Shown: positions 47,960-58,961 of the stretch, piece by piece
Numbering within the stretch: the stretch's first letter is position 1
Layout of the letters: each line of letters begins with the position of its first letter
Assembly: GCA_022578965.1 (NCBI GenBank)
Contig: MU400546.1
Coordinates: 124,001-188,000 of the forward strand
Source of the DNA: Xylaria sp. FL1777
Lineage: Eukaryota > Ascomycota > Sordariomycetes > Xylariales > Xylariaceae
Direction: 5' to 3'
Length of the DNA: 64,000 nucleotides
The notes under the pieces: model-generated
The model's input: the letters and a program-made list of their open reading frames with translations, nothing else
Database searches by the model: none
Told to the model about the DNA's origin: nothing
Program-made: the position numbers and the translations under genes

Positions 47960-48313
47960 ATGTCCGATAATACTCATCGCAGCGGTGCAGCATCGGCTCA
48001 TAGTTGGGGAGATGGTGGGCAGCCGGCGACTACCTACGTCCCGAACATTAGCAACGAGGAATTCAGGGATTTCAGAAAGACATACGAGATGCATGTACTG
48101 CCAGCGATCACCCAAATACTCGATCGAGAAAATATTGGCGGGCAAGTGCATTTTCGTAGGAGGAAGTTTATTACTATCGTTACGCGAGTAGAAGCGCCGC
48201 CCAGTCTCAAGCACCAGATCGAATGTGCCGTGGCTGCAGAACTCCGCGAGGACATTCGCGCGAAGATTTCCATTGAATTCGAGGTGGGGGAAGTGGTGCG
48301 CTCTTGCACCTGA
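47960..48313 (+). CDS. Hypothetical protein, possibly head of a decayed gene
   Basis: A 117-codon frame starting MSDNTHRSGAASAHSWGDGG. The composition looks protein-like: an extended start, an amphipathic helix (EEFRDFRKTYEMHVLPAITQ), then alternating strands with a repeated hydrophobic pattern (RRRKFITIVTRVEA, AKISIEFEVGEVVRS). I do not recognise a domain. Directly after the stop another frame reads HLWDVAVVSYHISRRYVR, as if the protein once continued after a frameshift. More protein-like frames lie at 48754-48987 and 49158-49547. The simplest reading is the intact N-terminal part of a larger gene now broken, but a short genuine gene cannot be excluded. Confidence 0.45.
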   Translation: MSDNTHRSGAASAHSWGDGGQPATTYVPNISNEEFRDFRKTYEMHVLPAITQILDRENIGGQVHFRRRKFITIVTRVEAPPSLKHQIECAVAAELREDIRAKISIEFEVGEVVRSCT

Positions 48314-49600
48314 ACACTTATGGGATGTCGCTGTCGTCAGCTATCATATCAGCCGAAGATATGTAAGGTTGAGACAGCGACCTTTTCGCATGGGTTGTTA
48401 GTCTACAACTAGAAAGTGCTCAAATAATGAGACATGATGATTCGTCTTTTCCCTGATTCCCTACAACAGCGCCGTGAAACATACTGGATATCTCAGCCTG
48501 GGGTGGCTTTAGCTGCCATGGCTCTCAAGTGACTACTTCGGTAGGGATCATCTGAGAGCCTGACGTGGTCATTGACATCCTGCTGCGTACGACTCTATTG
48601 AAGTCGCTCACTCGACCTATGGCCCACTAATACAGGAGTTAGTAGGCTCACTAAATAAGTTGATGTTGCACACCATTGCTATGGTGGTGTTGGAAGTCCT
48701 GCATTTCAAAGCGGAAATACGAAAGAGGCAAGTGGTGAGGACTTGGCCAGAACATGCTAGTGCACGGAGTGGATTCAAGTCCTTCAATCGATAATACACT
48801 CGACATAGGTAGTGATCGAGACGACAAAGCCGCGACGAAGCGTAGTGACTTTATGCTTCGAGCGTATAGGTGCCTTGGCCATGTGACCGAGCTTCCAGGC
48901 CATACTAGCGTTGGCATCTTGTTGGATGCTCCAAAACCGCCGTTACACGTGTATCTAAACCAGAAGGAGGATCATGCGAAGCGTTGATGCCGTTTCACCA
49001 TTCAGTGTCTAGGATCCTCGCTTGCTCTCCACTGGGCGGCCAGGCTAAGTCTACCAAGCGTGTCGTCGTCGGCGAATAAGCCGAATGATATAGTAATGGG
49101 ATACCTAGACGGGCTAACGTCCGAGCCACGTCCTGTTTTATTTGTAGGCGAATATCTATGTCTCTGTGTACGCGTACACTCGATGTGGAGTCAACGCTGA
49201 ATCATTACGACAATTCCATACTAATACGGCGCGGCAGGCCACGTGCGATTGATGTTGACAAATTCGCTTGGTTTCTATCCTTGTCTCATGACTCGCTTGA
49301 TGGGGGTTTCTTTCGCGAAGCGAGCAAAGGGTCGACTATCTCCATATACCAACTAGATGGCACTGGATTGACAGCACAAGAGAGACAGTCAATGATAACG
49401 ACAAGTGATCCTTGGCGATGGGGGCTCGATTGCAGCGTGAGCTATCGTTGCGATAGAAGGGGCGGCTTTCCTTCGCTTGAGTCGCTTGAATCGGTACAGC
49501 TGAAATATGCTGGACGTCGAAAAGAAGCCGATTGGACGGGCGAATAGACGACCATTGCCGACACAACATTCCGCCGTATCAACCATACCTGCTAACCGGT
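48314..49600 (+). pseudogene. Possible remnants continuing the 47960 frame
   Basis: Plus-strand segments at about 48323-48375, 48754-48987 (ELPGHTSVGILLDAPKPPLH) and 49158-49547 (DVDKFAWFLSLSHDSLDGGF) look protein-like and share strand with the frame upstream. I could not connect them with convincing splice sites over their whole length, nor name a family. They may be remnants of one gene or chance frames. Confidence 0.25.
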
Positions 49601-50930
49601 ATCCGTCTTAGTATCCGTTCCCCCACCTCGCAATGTCGGACCGCCGCGTTCCGCCCAAGCCTGTTGGGGTCATTCGACGACACTAGACTAGTATAACGTT
49701 CCCGCAGCTTGGCAGCCGGGTAGAAGGAGACTGGGTTCCTGGCTAGGCGATATGGCGTGACAGGACCAGTATAGCCGATTGTAATCGCCAGAGCCTCTCG
49801 ACATGTCGTGCCGGTCTGCTGCTCACCTTGTCGGTGAGTCGACAGGCTTTGAGTCGTGAGCTGAGCAGCATGACATGGATTCTCGGGTGCCGAGAGAGGA
49901 GAAGCTTCAAGAGCTTCCCCCTTGCCGAGCCGATGATCCTGGTCTTTGTGGGTTCGGGTTGTGTTTCTATACAGCTTCCCATCCAATTCCTGGATCCGGG
50001 GTCCGCCCAGGGTACGCCCAAACTCGAAAGAGAGCTCGTGCCAGCACCAAAGAGGCAATCTGGAGGAGCTGGGCTGAGCTGGGTAATCTAATAATACAGG
50101 CGAACTATTCCTATTCTGTGCACAATGAAACACGACTTGACAGCGACACTATAAGCTGTCATATTTCCATGCTTCTGTCTTTTCCCTTTTACCATGGATA
50201 CGATCCACCAAGAAACGGTATTGTCTGCATGATGTGCTACCCTTGCAGCCGTTGACAGGCCCATCCCGGCCTCCCGACCCAGTGGTTCCCGTCTCTGGGA
50301 GCGAAAAGCCCTAAGGAAAAAACCCTAAGGAAACCCTATATTAACTATCCCTGTCTGTAGATGATTGAAAGCAAAGACTGTCTCCGGGCAAATAAATAAT
50401 CTCATTGCCCCCCAAGACATTGCTTAACGTGGTGAATTGCGATACGTTTGATGATGTTTTACCTGCACACTTGTATATCAAGTTGGGTGAGTAGATGGGA
50501 GGATTCAGCCTGTTATTCAAGAACCCAAACTCCATCATTATTTGGACGCGTTTTTACATTAATGGATGCATATTATCTTCCTTCGCCACTTCTATATGCT
50601 GTCGAATCAAACTGGTGTTACCATAGATCAGACAGGTTAGAGGCGTGATATCTTACATTCTCCTCCTCATCGAGACGTTTCGGGCCTGTACTACATTATG
50701 ATGCCGCTGTCTCCAACATTGGCCTCTTTCTCACTGTCGTTATCATCTCTCACTAAACATTGTATCGTTTTTCGAGCGAGCCTCAACTTCCTGTACCTCA
50801 TCGCTTTCAAGTGCTATACAAATTGCCGACTCCCGTTCATTTCTAGGTGATACGTCGGGTAGTGGTGGTTTATCCTATCACCTCCCATCACTCACTTTCG
50901 AGGTAGTATCTATCTCCTCAAGAGGTTTCC
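49601..50930. other. Intergenic stretch, no gene called
   Basis: A 184-codon minus-strand frame (49579-50133) overlaps long plus-strand frames. It shows no domain, signal peptide or helix pattern, so I leave it uncalled. The rest is featureless. Confidence 0.4.
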
Positions 50931-51347
50931 TCAGAAAGTAGTGGACGTTGTTGGGGTTCCAGGAAGGGCGCTAGTAGTTGTCGGGACCTGAGTTTGAGTT
51001 TGGTTGTTGACTGTGTACCTTACAGTCCAGTAGATACCGGCAGTGTCACTCAAAACAGTTTCTACCTCCATCCGGGTGTAATACATCACACCGTCTTCGA
51101 CTCGAGGAACGCATATTTCCCGTGAGTATCTGATCACAGGTGCTTGGGATGTTTCGGGTTCGGCATCTCGCCCTTGAGCCTAGGTATCCGACTATCAGCC
51201 AAGGTTGTATGGCCGTTTAGGAGAATCAACCTCTTTACTCACACTACACTCAGCGCACGCGGTGTTGTATACGTATACCCAATTCGGGCATTCGTGCGTA
51301 TAGAAGTACTTGCAACGGAACTTATAAAATCCGCCGCTCCCACTCAT
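50931..51347 (-). CDS. Small cysteine-rich fungal protein (two exons, model uncertain)
   Basis: Minus strand. Exon 1 begins at 51347 with MSGSGGFYKFRCKYFYTHEC and continues PNWVYVYNTACAEC. This RCKYF.THxCPNWV pattern with paired cysteines is one I associate with short fungal proteins of unknown function. A donor lies near 51242-51252. The second part, ending at 50931, reads RYSREICVPRVEDGVMYYTR and ends in a Thr/Ser/Pro-rich tail (QTQVPTTTSALPGTPTTSTT). The exact intron is unresolved: GTGAGT at 51242 is the best donor by sequence but is out of phase with the visible acceptors, while GTGTAG or GTGTGA donors slightly upstream keep frame. Total length would be about 100 residues. No signal peptide is evident. 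Confidence 0.5.
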
Positions 51348-54300
51348 TGCTGAGGACGTCTTTCTAAACTTTTCTAGGAATAGCGTACTGGTTAGACGAA
51401 AGCCAATACAAGTGGAAGACGACAGAATCGTTTGATGTGTTGAACGTGCGACTGTCCGCTGACAGCCAAGCGGCGGTTTATAACTGATGACAAGAAACGT
51501 CCAATAATCAGAACCGAGTTGTTCAGCCCTTGGACTGGAATTGAAGTGGTATCTAAGTAGTATCGAAGTAGTCGACAGGCTTCTCCTTCTATGGGATATG
51601 GCGTCAGCGGGAAGAAATAGCGAGGAGGTTAACCCGGGATTTAGATGGAAGCAAGCTGATATACTGAGACATCACTAAGTAGGGGCGCGCATCATGTCAA
51701 CGCGGGTCATAACACAGGTTGGTGTACAATAAACAGTGCCAGAACCTAATCCTTCAGGACCAGGGAACCGAAGCATGCACCCAAGACCCGTTCTAGCATG
51801 GCATTCAGAGAGGGGTGTCTGCATCCATCACACATTTGGCCTTCTCGAATAGCAGTATAACCCAGGACCCCTAGAAATGGGTACTCTTAACGAGAGCGGG
51901 AAACCCCTGCTACATTTCCTGTTCTCTGCCCTACTCTACCGGTATGCTACTTAGTGTACCTCATGAGATCCATGTGACAGCCAGGGCCAGCGCGGCGGCA
52001 TGTGGGGACTTCTGCTCAGTACCGTACAGTAGTGTGAGGGACATGAGGTCATGTCGGTGCTTTTTCTGTTTTGTCCCTCTCTGCTTCTCTGTCTTCCGTG
52101 CAGATTCCTTATAACGTCCTAAGTGTGGAAGCGAACGGCAGCTAGAAGCAGCCCAAGGCGATTTAAACCTATGAGAGGTGTAGTTTAGCATCGCATAATG
52201 CATGGGTGGGAACGGAATGCGCCAGTCGGCAGTGATCTTTTCCCCAGTACACTATTCCAGAATCCAATTCTGAGGGCTGCAGCGTATCTGAGCATTTAGA
52301 AGTATACATATGCGTACGTACTGCGTATTAGTATATCCTCTGCTCAGGCAGCTCCAACATCAAACATGCAAGGGCATGCTAAATAAAACCCTGACATGTC
52401 AGATTGGGGAGCTTATTGGTTCTTCGCCCAATTATCTACTGTAATTTGCAGTGTACTTACACTACGCATGCTTGTTCTCGTGCGCGCCTTGACACCACTT
52501 ACAGGACTTGCAGGCCTTGCAGGCATGTTTGATACGCTTTTTGAATTTTATATATAGCCGAGCCACTGGAGCCTTTTCGTGGTCGCAGGAGCTACTCCTT
52601 TCTAAAATTGTCAATAGAGCCGGTGGCCTAGGGTTCGAACTTGGCAAGGCGTTTGTGGCCGTGAGGAGAATCCACCACTATCATATTTACTGTATACCGC
52701 GGCAGTTGAAGAAAGTCTTCGTCGGTACGTCTCGGTTCGCTGCGCGAGGGGACCTCCCAGTGCCCCATCAGAATACAACGTACGCTAATGTAGGGAAATG
52801 TGTACGCAGTACGCAGGGCCTACGAGTAGCACACTGCCTATACAAACGTGTAGGTGTGTAGACTTCGCTGGATATGTCCGGGTACCGGTACCCATCTTCA
52901 TCCCTGCGAGTAATTCGCCGCGAATGCAACCCTTGTACATTCTGATTGCTGAACTTCAGCACTGGCTGGGGCAACCTTGCCTTGTCACACGAACCATACT
53001 CATACCTCATGTACGCATGGGTGAGGCTGAATGAGAAATAGAATGCCGGCCGCTTGATCGCTGACCAGCAGATCTGATTTCCGTGGGGGTTCCGTGACAG
53101 TCCGGAAACTCGCCTCTCTACTACCTACGTACACTTGTGGTCAAAGATATAGTATCGCCTTTCCTTCTCGCCCTATCAAAAAAGTCTCCTTGTTCGGGGA
53201 AAACGGAAAAGGAAAACACCCTACACCACGATGCAGATGGGGTGATACAGCAGGCGGCCCTTGCTCTACGGGGATTACTGCATTCAACAATTGGATCACG
53301 GTGGAGAGAGGAGTGTTCAACTGTCCATCCGCAGTCCATCCGCAAATCGGGGAACAAGGGGGAGCTGGCCCTTGACTCCGGCCAACCCCTGTTAACACAC
53401 TCGCTTACCAGGCCGTGGCCACCTTTAAAAGAATACACGCGATGCTGTTGCATTGGCTTTCCATGCACATATGTCCTGTATATGCGGTAGTGACATCCTT
53501 TACACTTGGCAGCTGCTGAGCACTAACAAGTCAACCATTCCATGGGTTCAGGGTCCTTTAACGGTTCTACTGCACGTGTTGGTTGTTACATTTAGGCGCT
53601 TCCCTGCTCACTGATTCCCGTGTTCAAGCTCGAATAGAAACCCCGGTTAAGATGTCTGAGGTGCGACAATTCGGCAGCTTTTTCTTTTCTTTTTTTTTTC
53701 CTTCCATATTAGCACCTTAAACCCATACCCCAGTTCCAATTCCCGGAAGCACAAATTCAGTGCCTTGCTTGGCCTATCTCCATATACCGGTAAGCAAATT
53801 TATAGCACAAAAAAATATGACAACCATGGTCATCCTCGCTTTCGGTCACGATGCCGTGGTTGTGTTACAACATGCTGGTATTGCCCCATTCCTTCCTTCC
53901 AGCCAGCCATCAATGTTGCTGAGACGTCTGGATGATGCTGTGCCATACCGAGGATGAAGACCAACGATACGAGGCCTATTTGCTCTTCAGCTGCAGTCAT
54001 TCAAGCCACCTGCCTGACAAGAATAAGGAAAGAGTAAACCGGTGTAAGACATCACCCGCATGGACACAAGAATACCCTTGCAGCCATCCTTCCATGTATG
54101 GCACCCGCGCATTCTCGAAATGAACTCAAAATAAAGATACCTACAAAATTTTTTTTCGGCATCTATGCCGGAACTACGGGTTTCTCGCATAGGACCAATT
54201 GACTAACTTGTTCTGGATCTATGGCATCGCCGGAAATAAGAACGGCAAACAAAGTGTTCGAACACATTCTTTGTACAGATACCAGTGAAATATCATTGCT

Positions 54301-57300
54301 TCAGTTCAAAACGGAGAAAGCCGTCTAGAATATCCTCGGAATGTATTCAATATTTGAAGGTACATTTTGTCCACTGGCTGGAGGGATGATACGAAGGCAA
54401 CGTATAGAGGACTATTGGTGTGATTATGAAGAGGAGCGGATCATATGATCGAAGTGAAGTTGTAGGAAGTTCTACCTTAAATTATTATGAATCCATGAAA
54501 ATTCTCGATTGAAGGCAGTGGACCCTAAACTGGGAAACATCTGTCTCTTTTTTATCTTCCTGTTTGTGTGGTATTCGTTCACGGTTTTTACCTGGGTGGG
54601 AGTTGCTTGTACAAGGCAAGCAGCACCGGTTCCTCAAAATAGGAGACTTCATGCTTTAACTATGCTAGTATCACTCATGCTAGTTACATGGTCTGCTCCT
54701 TATACTATGATGAATTAGGAGTTTTTCATTGAGGTATCTTCATGGGAAGTTTTAATTTGCCAAATACTGGATACATCGTGGACGAGGCTTTTTTTTTTCT
54801 GATTCGTTACTAGTCCGTAAAAATACTATTTTGTACGTACCAGGTATCCTCATTCTCCAGCGATCATTTGCAGTTTCGGCTTTTCTATCCGCACATAACC
54901 CTTGTAGCTTATGTATTAGAGTGAAAGAACAGCTATCCGCTTCGACCGCTGCTGATCATGCACTGGTGCTTCCACCGGCTGTGCCGCTTGCTCTATCAAC
55001 AGATGCATATTCTAGATCCAATCATTCTTTTCATGAGGTGGTGTGCTGAAGACTCGGTACTGCCGCGAATCGAGATTCTCTCAAATCGCCTCTACATTCA
55101 AGCTGGCTTTGCTGTGTTCACTCCTTGGCGTCGTTCGGGAATCAAATTGGTTGTCTCAGCGGGTGCATTACAACCTTGACGATGGTTGACTTACGTCTTG
55201 AGGCCTAATAGAGTGAAGAAAACGCTTCGTTATGGAAAACATGTTTTACACCCTGACACATGATAAATACCCTTGTGTCGATAAGCTAGCCGTATTATCC
55301 TTTCAGCCTTCAGGGTCAGACATCAGGCCATAGCAAGTATCATAGATCGGAACTCGTCTGATAGACAGATTTGTCCTACAGCTATGGATTGTGCAATGAG
55401 ATGATTGGTCGTAGTATCATCAGGGTGCTTGCGCAGAAGTCAAAGCAGAACCGCATGCAACTCATATCAGGAGTCAAGGAATGAACGTGTAAAATAATGT
55501 ACGCTAGGGGGTGGCTATGACCCAGAGCGTGCCACGACAGGTGTTGTATAACGCCCCTGTCCGAAGCTTCTTCTTCTAGCGTACCCCTTTCCTGCTTTCT
55601 ATTTGACAAAACAGCCCGGCAGCCTTCAATAAAATACTGCCCTTAGCCGCGTATTCTTTCTCATCCTTATGTTAATACCGTTAGAATCAATGGCACCCAC
55701 ACTAGATACAATGAGTGCATCAGGGCCACCATCCACTCCCCCACTCGCAAATATTGATAGATATCCGGACAGGCACACGGTTCTATGAACAAAATGGCAC
55801 CAATGAGTCGACGAAATCAATATGTGATAGTGTTGTGAAGGGTGTAGGACGTTGACATCAACATCAATGGGCCAATAAATTTAGACTAGAAGATCTGTAC
55901 TCAGCCGAATTATCTGAACGATTGACAAATCTACTATCAGACTAGACTTTGTTGCCGCCGGTTATTTGTCTCCTTGCATGAATTCATAACCTATTATGCT
56001 TAATGGTGAAAAAAGATTGTGCTGGCTCTTTTACCTAGTTTGACATTATTCCCTCAGGAGAAATATTTCGATACATTTTTCTTACTTCTAGATGGAATAT
56101 TTTCTTGTATGTTCACTTACTGATTCCTATAATATTATCACTAGGTTTCACTTATTATTCTGCCAAGGAGCAATATCGAAAGAAGGGTGGGAGGGGCCAT
56201 AGTGACCAATTCATAAATTAGAGCGTGTCCAAATCTATTATATCACACGTTGAGTGACAACACTTGTAATTATCCCCGCTTCTAGTACCATCACGTCGTT
56301 GATCTTATGCGGCAATTCACTCAGAAAGAGATCGCTTATTGTACTACATGCTTGCTTAGAACATAATTCCGTCGTGGGTGAACCCGCGGGAAGGGTTAAG
56401 AGGGACTGCGGCAAACCAACTAATAGACTGATGTCCCATATGCTAGTTCAGACACCAGGGAGTTGAACTACTTAACAGTTCAAACTATTTCCTCGTTGAA
56501 TCATGGCTATGAATTCGAACATTAGAGATAATAAATAATTTTTGTAGAAAAGTAGTTTGCCTATGTAGTCAAGTGAAGCTATCTGGATATGGTCGAAAGA
56601 GCCCTGTCAAAGACACTCTTGGCAACACTTATTTCCGTATTTATATCCCAGGCAAAGCGGCCCACAATGTCTCGTTGTGCTAGTTGTAAACAAAGGCCGG
56701 CTTTGATCCTTAATGCTACTGAGAAACTTCCTATATGATTTTCATGTTAGCGCTGTGTTTGTATGCTATTCATATTAGAATGGTTGGGGTATATTAGTGC
56801 CGAGATGCTGGGCTCGAGTTTGGTATCCGAACCGAGATCGCGGGATACATGCCGCACCCAATTAGGCAGTGTGCCTGGGCGGTAGGTAAAGTCCAAATGG
56901 TCTTTAGTGGTGGTGAAAGTATTATTTCTATATATTATAAAATTGCTGCTTCGTAACCTACCGGATACTGAGCTGAATAGGGATGTCTTGTTTGAAGCGT
57001 CAATCTAAGTTATGATGATAGAGGGTGATCATATCCTTCTCAATCTAACCTAAGTTTACTATGGAAGCAGAATCACCCTCACCTAATAAGTCGTAGTACT
57101 ACTACGTAAAACTAAATGTAAATAGTCTAGTCGCACTACGTATCATGTCGTGAATATGAGATTCATCTTCTGTTAACGTTGGATTTTGTAGTTTACTCCC
57201 AGCGAATCGCGGCATTGAACGATAAATAGGGGGCCTGTTACTTTGTGAGTCGTCGAATCCAATGTGATTTAAAAGTTGTGGTGGCGTGATTGTTTGCGAC

Positions 57301-57869
57301 CCTGGTAACCATGACCTAAAGAGCCTTGTCAAATGTATAACTGTATTGCAACCTCAGCACAAAAGGTGTGGTAGGTTTCGGCTAGACGCGCGGACAATCA
57401 TCATCTCAGCACCTACCAAATCAGTATACCTCACATACTTAAATCATAAGCACCTAAATCAGGCATAAGACGTTGTAAGGATCTACATAGATGTTTTCAG
57501 GGACAAGATAGTCGTGTTAGTTGCATATAAACACGTGCTAAAACTCTGTATACTCTTTATACTACTAATCATATGGTTGGTTCTAGGAGTTAAAGATAAC
57601 AGAATGTAGATACGGAGGTACAGTTGTGTCTGGAGCAGTGCTAGGAGTTTTCTGATCCGAATACGGGGCAAACCAAATAGGGGTTGCTAAATTGTGACTG
57701 GACCAAGCGTATAAAAAAAAAAAAGAAAAATACTCTTTTGCGGTAAGCATCCTCCTATTACAAGTTAGGCTACAGACAACTCTTCCTACGCATCCTATCT
57801 AATCATTGAAGTTGTACCTTCATTCTATTGATCTAAAGTCTAGAAGATGGCTCCAGAGTTTTCAAGAAT
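51348..57869. other. Gene-poor region of 6.5 kb
   Basis: Only short frames on both strands, none with recognisable domains or plausible splice chains. I checked for tRNA B-box-like motifs (for example GGGTTCGAAC at about 52630) but found no matching A box or cloverleaf. No transposase or reverse-transcriptase relic was legible. Poly-T runs occur near 53687 and 54787. Confidence 0.5.
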
Positions 57870-58694
57870 TCATTTATTTTCCATGCCATGACTACGAAGA
57901 CGCGTATCATCCTGATACCCACCAGAGCTCTCGAAACATATTACCCTGGATTCTCGAACTACCAACCCTCCCTCTTCTAGCTCTACGATGTCCGAATGAT
58001 TTGACACATCCTTTCCGCGAACTCTAGTTTCAGCGCACATCTCTTTAGATTGTCGTATTGCCGAAAGTTCGACTGCCCATTCGTTAGATGCCGAGTAAGG
58101 ATACGGTGGCCAAATACCATCGCCAAGTTTATCATTCCCCGACGTTTGTACCAGCGACTGGTGCCTGTGCCGATTCGAACGCTTTCTATAGAAGTATACA
58201 GCCGCGAGATAAAGACCGAGTAGCCCGACACTAGTACCAACCCCGATACCAGCGGCCGCAGGGCCACTAATGTCTAGACTAGCAGTTCGGATTTCGGACG
58301 CCGTCGGATCGATCGATGATGACTGGGACATCTGAGCTGAGGAATGTGGCTCTGTATATGTAACCGTAGAGGCGAGAGTAACACATGTAGTTGGGATCGT
58401 ATCCCGTTGTACTGACCACGGACCATCACCGGGTGCCCAGCTTCCGTGCCATACCCACGACTTCTGGTTGACGGATACGGATGTGATCCGATCTTGGATG
58501 GGAGGTATTGAAGTTGCGTCCTCAATCTTCGAACATGATGTTACACCGATGCTTATGATATGTTGTGTTTTAACGACCATCGTTGTCCCGGTTGCGATCT
58601 CGTCATCGTCCGCTATATCTCTCACAACCTCGGCAGAACCTTGTATTCTAGGCATTGTAGTTGTGACTCTTATACCCCCTCGCAATAGCAACAC
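57870..58694 (-). CDS. Hypothetical single-pass membrane protein
   Basis: A 274-codon minus-strand frame. Residues about 1-140 are Thr/Ser-rich with one or two cysteines and a short tryptophan-containing segment (KSWVWHGSWAPGDGPWSV). One clear membrane helix follows (about 147-168, AGIGVGTSVGLLGLYLAAVY) with the basic stop FYRKRSNRHRH and a cytoplasmic tail of about 100 residues. The layout resembles many fungal plasma-membrane proteins of unknown function with a Ser/Thr-rich outer part. No signal peptide is visible at the annotated start, so a 5' exon further upstream is likely missing. Function unknown. Confidence 0.55.
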   Translation of the reverse strand: MLLLRGGIRVTTTMPRIQGSAEVVRDIADDDEIATGTTMVVKTQHIISIGVTSCSKIEDATSIPPIQDRITSVSVNQKSWVWHGSWAPGDGPWSVQRDTIPTTCVTLASTVTYTEPHSSAQMSQSSSIDPTASEIRTASLDISGPAAAGIGVGTSVGLLGLYLAAVYFYRKRSNRHRHQSLVQTSGNDKLGDGIWPPYPYSASNEWAVELSAIRQSKEMCAETRVRGKDVSNHSDIVELEEGGLVVRESRVICFESSGGYQDDTRLRSHGMENK

Positions 58695-58929
58695 ACTAAG
58701 GACTTTGGAAGTGGACTGGTTTAGTAACTTAGCTCGCTTTGTAGCGAGTTACGATTTCAATTGGAAAACAGATACGGGCGTAAGGACCTCAGACTTTAAC
58801 CCTAGATTCAAAGTCACAGGAGAGACACTCCGAGCACAGCCTGAGTAAACAATATTGTGTAGTGTTGCGCCCGCGAAACTATAGAAACACTAATTTGTAC
58901 CGATTTGACCATAATCTGTAACCCCAAAT

Positions 58930-58961
58930 ATACGCGCGCGAGCGCGCACACACATACACAT
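58930..58961. repeat. Alternating purine-pyrimidine CG/CA tract
   Basis: An imperfect run of TACGCGCGCGAGCGCGCACA followed by CACATACACA. Such alternating tracts can adopt left-handed helix form; no role is known here. Confidence 0.8.

Noticed and set aside
49579..50133. 184-codon minus-strand frame
   Set aside because: No recognisable pattern, and equally long frames exist on the other strand; probably chance.
52600..52660. GGGTTCGAAC resembling a tRNA B box
   Set aside because: No A box at the right distance and no cloverleaf could be folded by eye.
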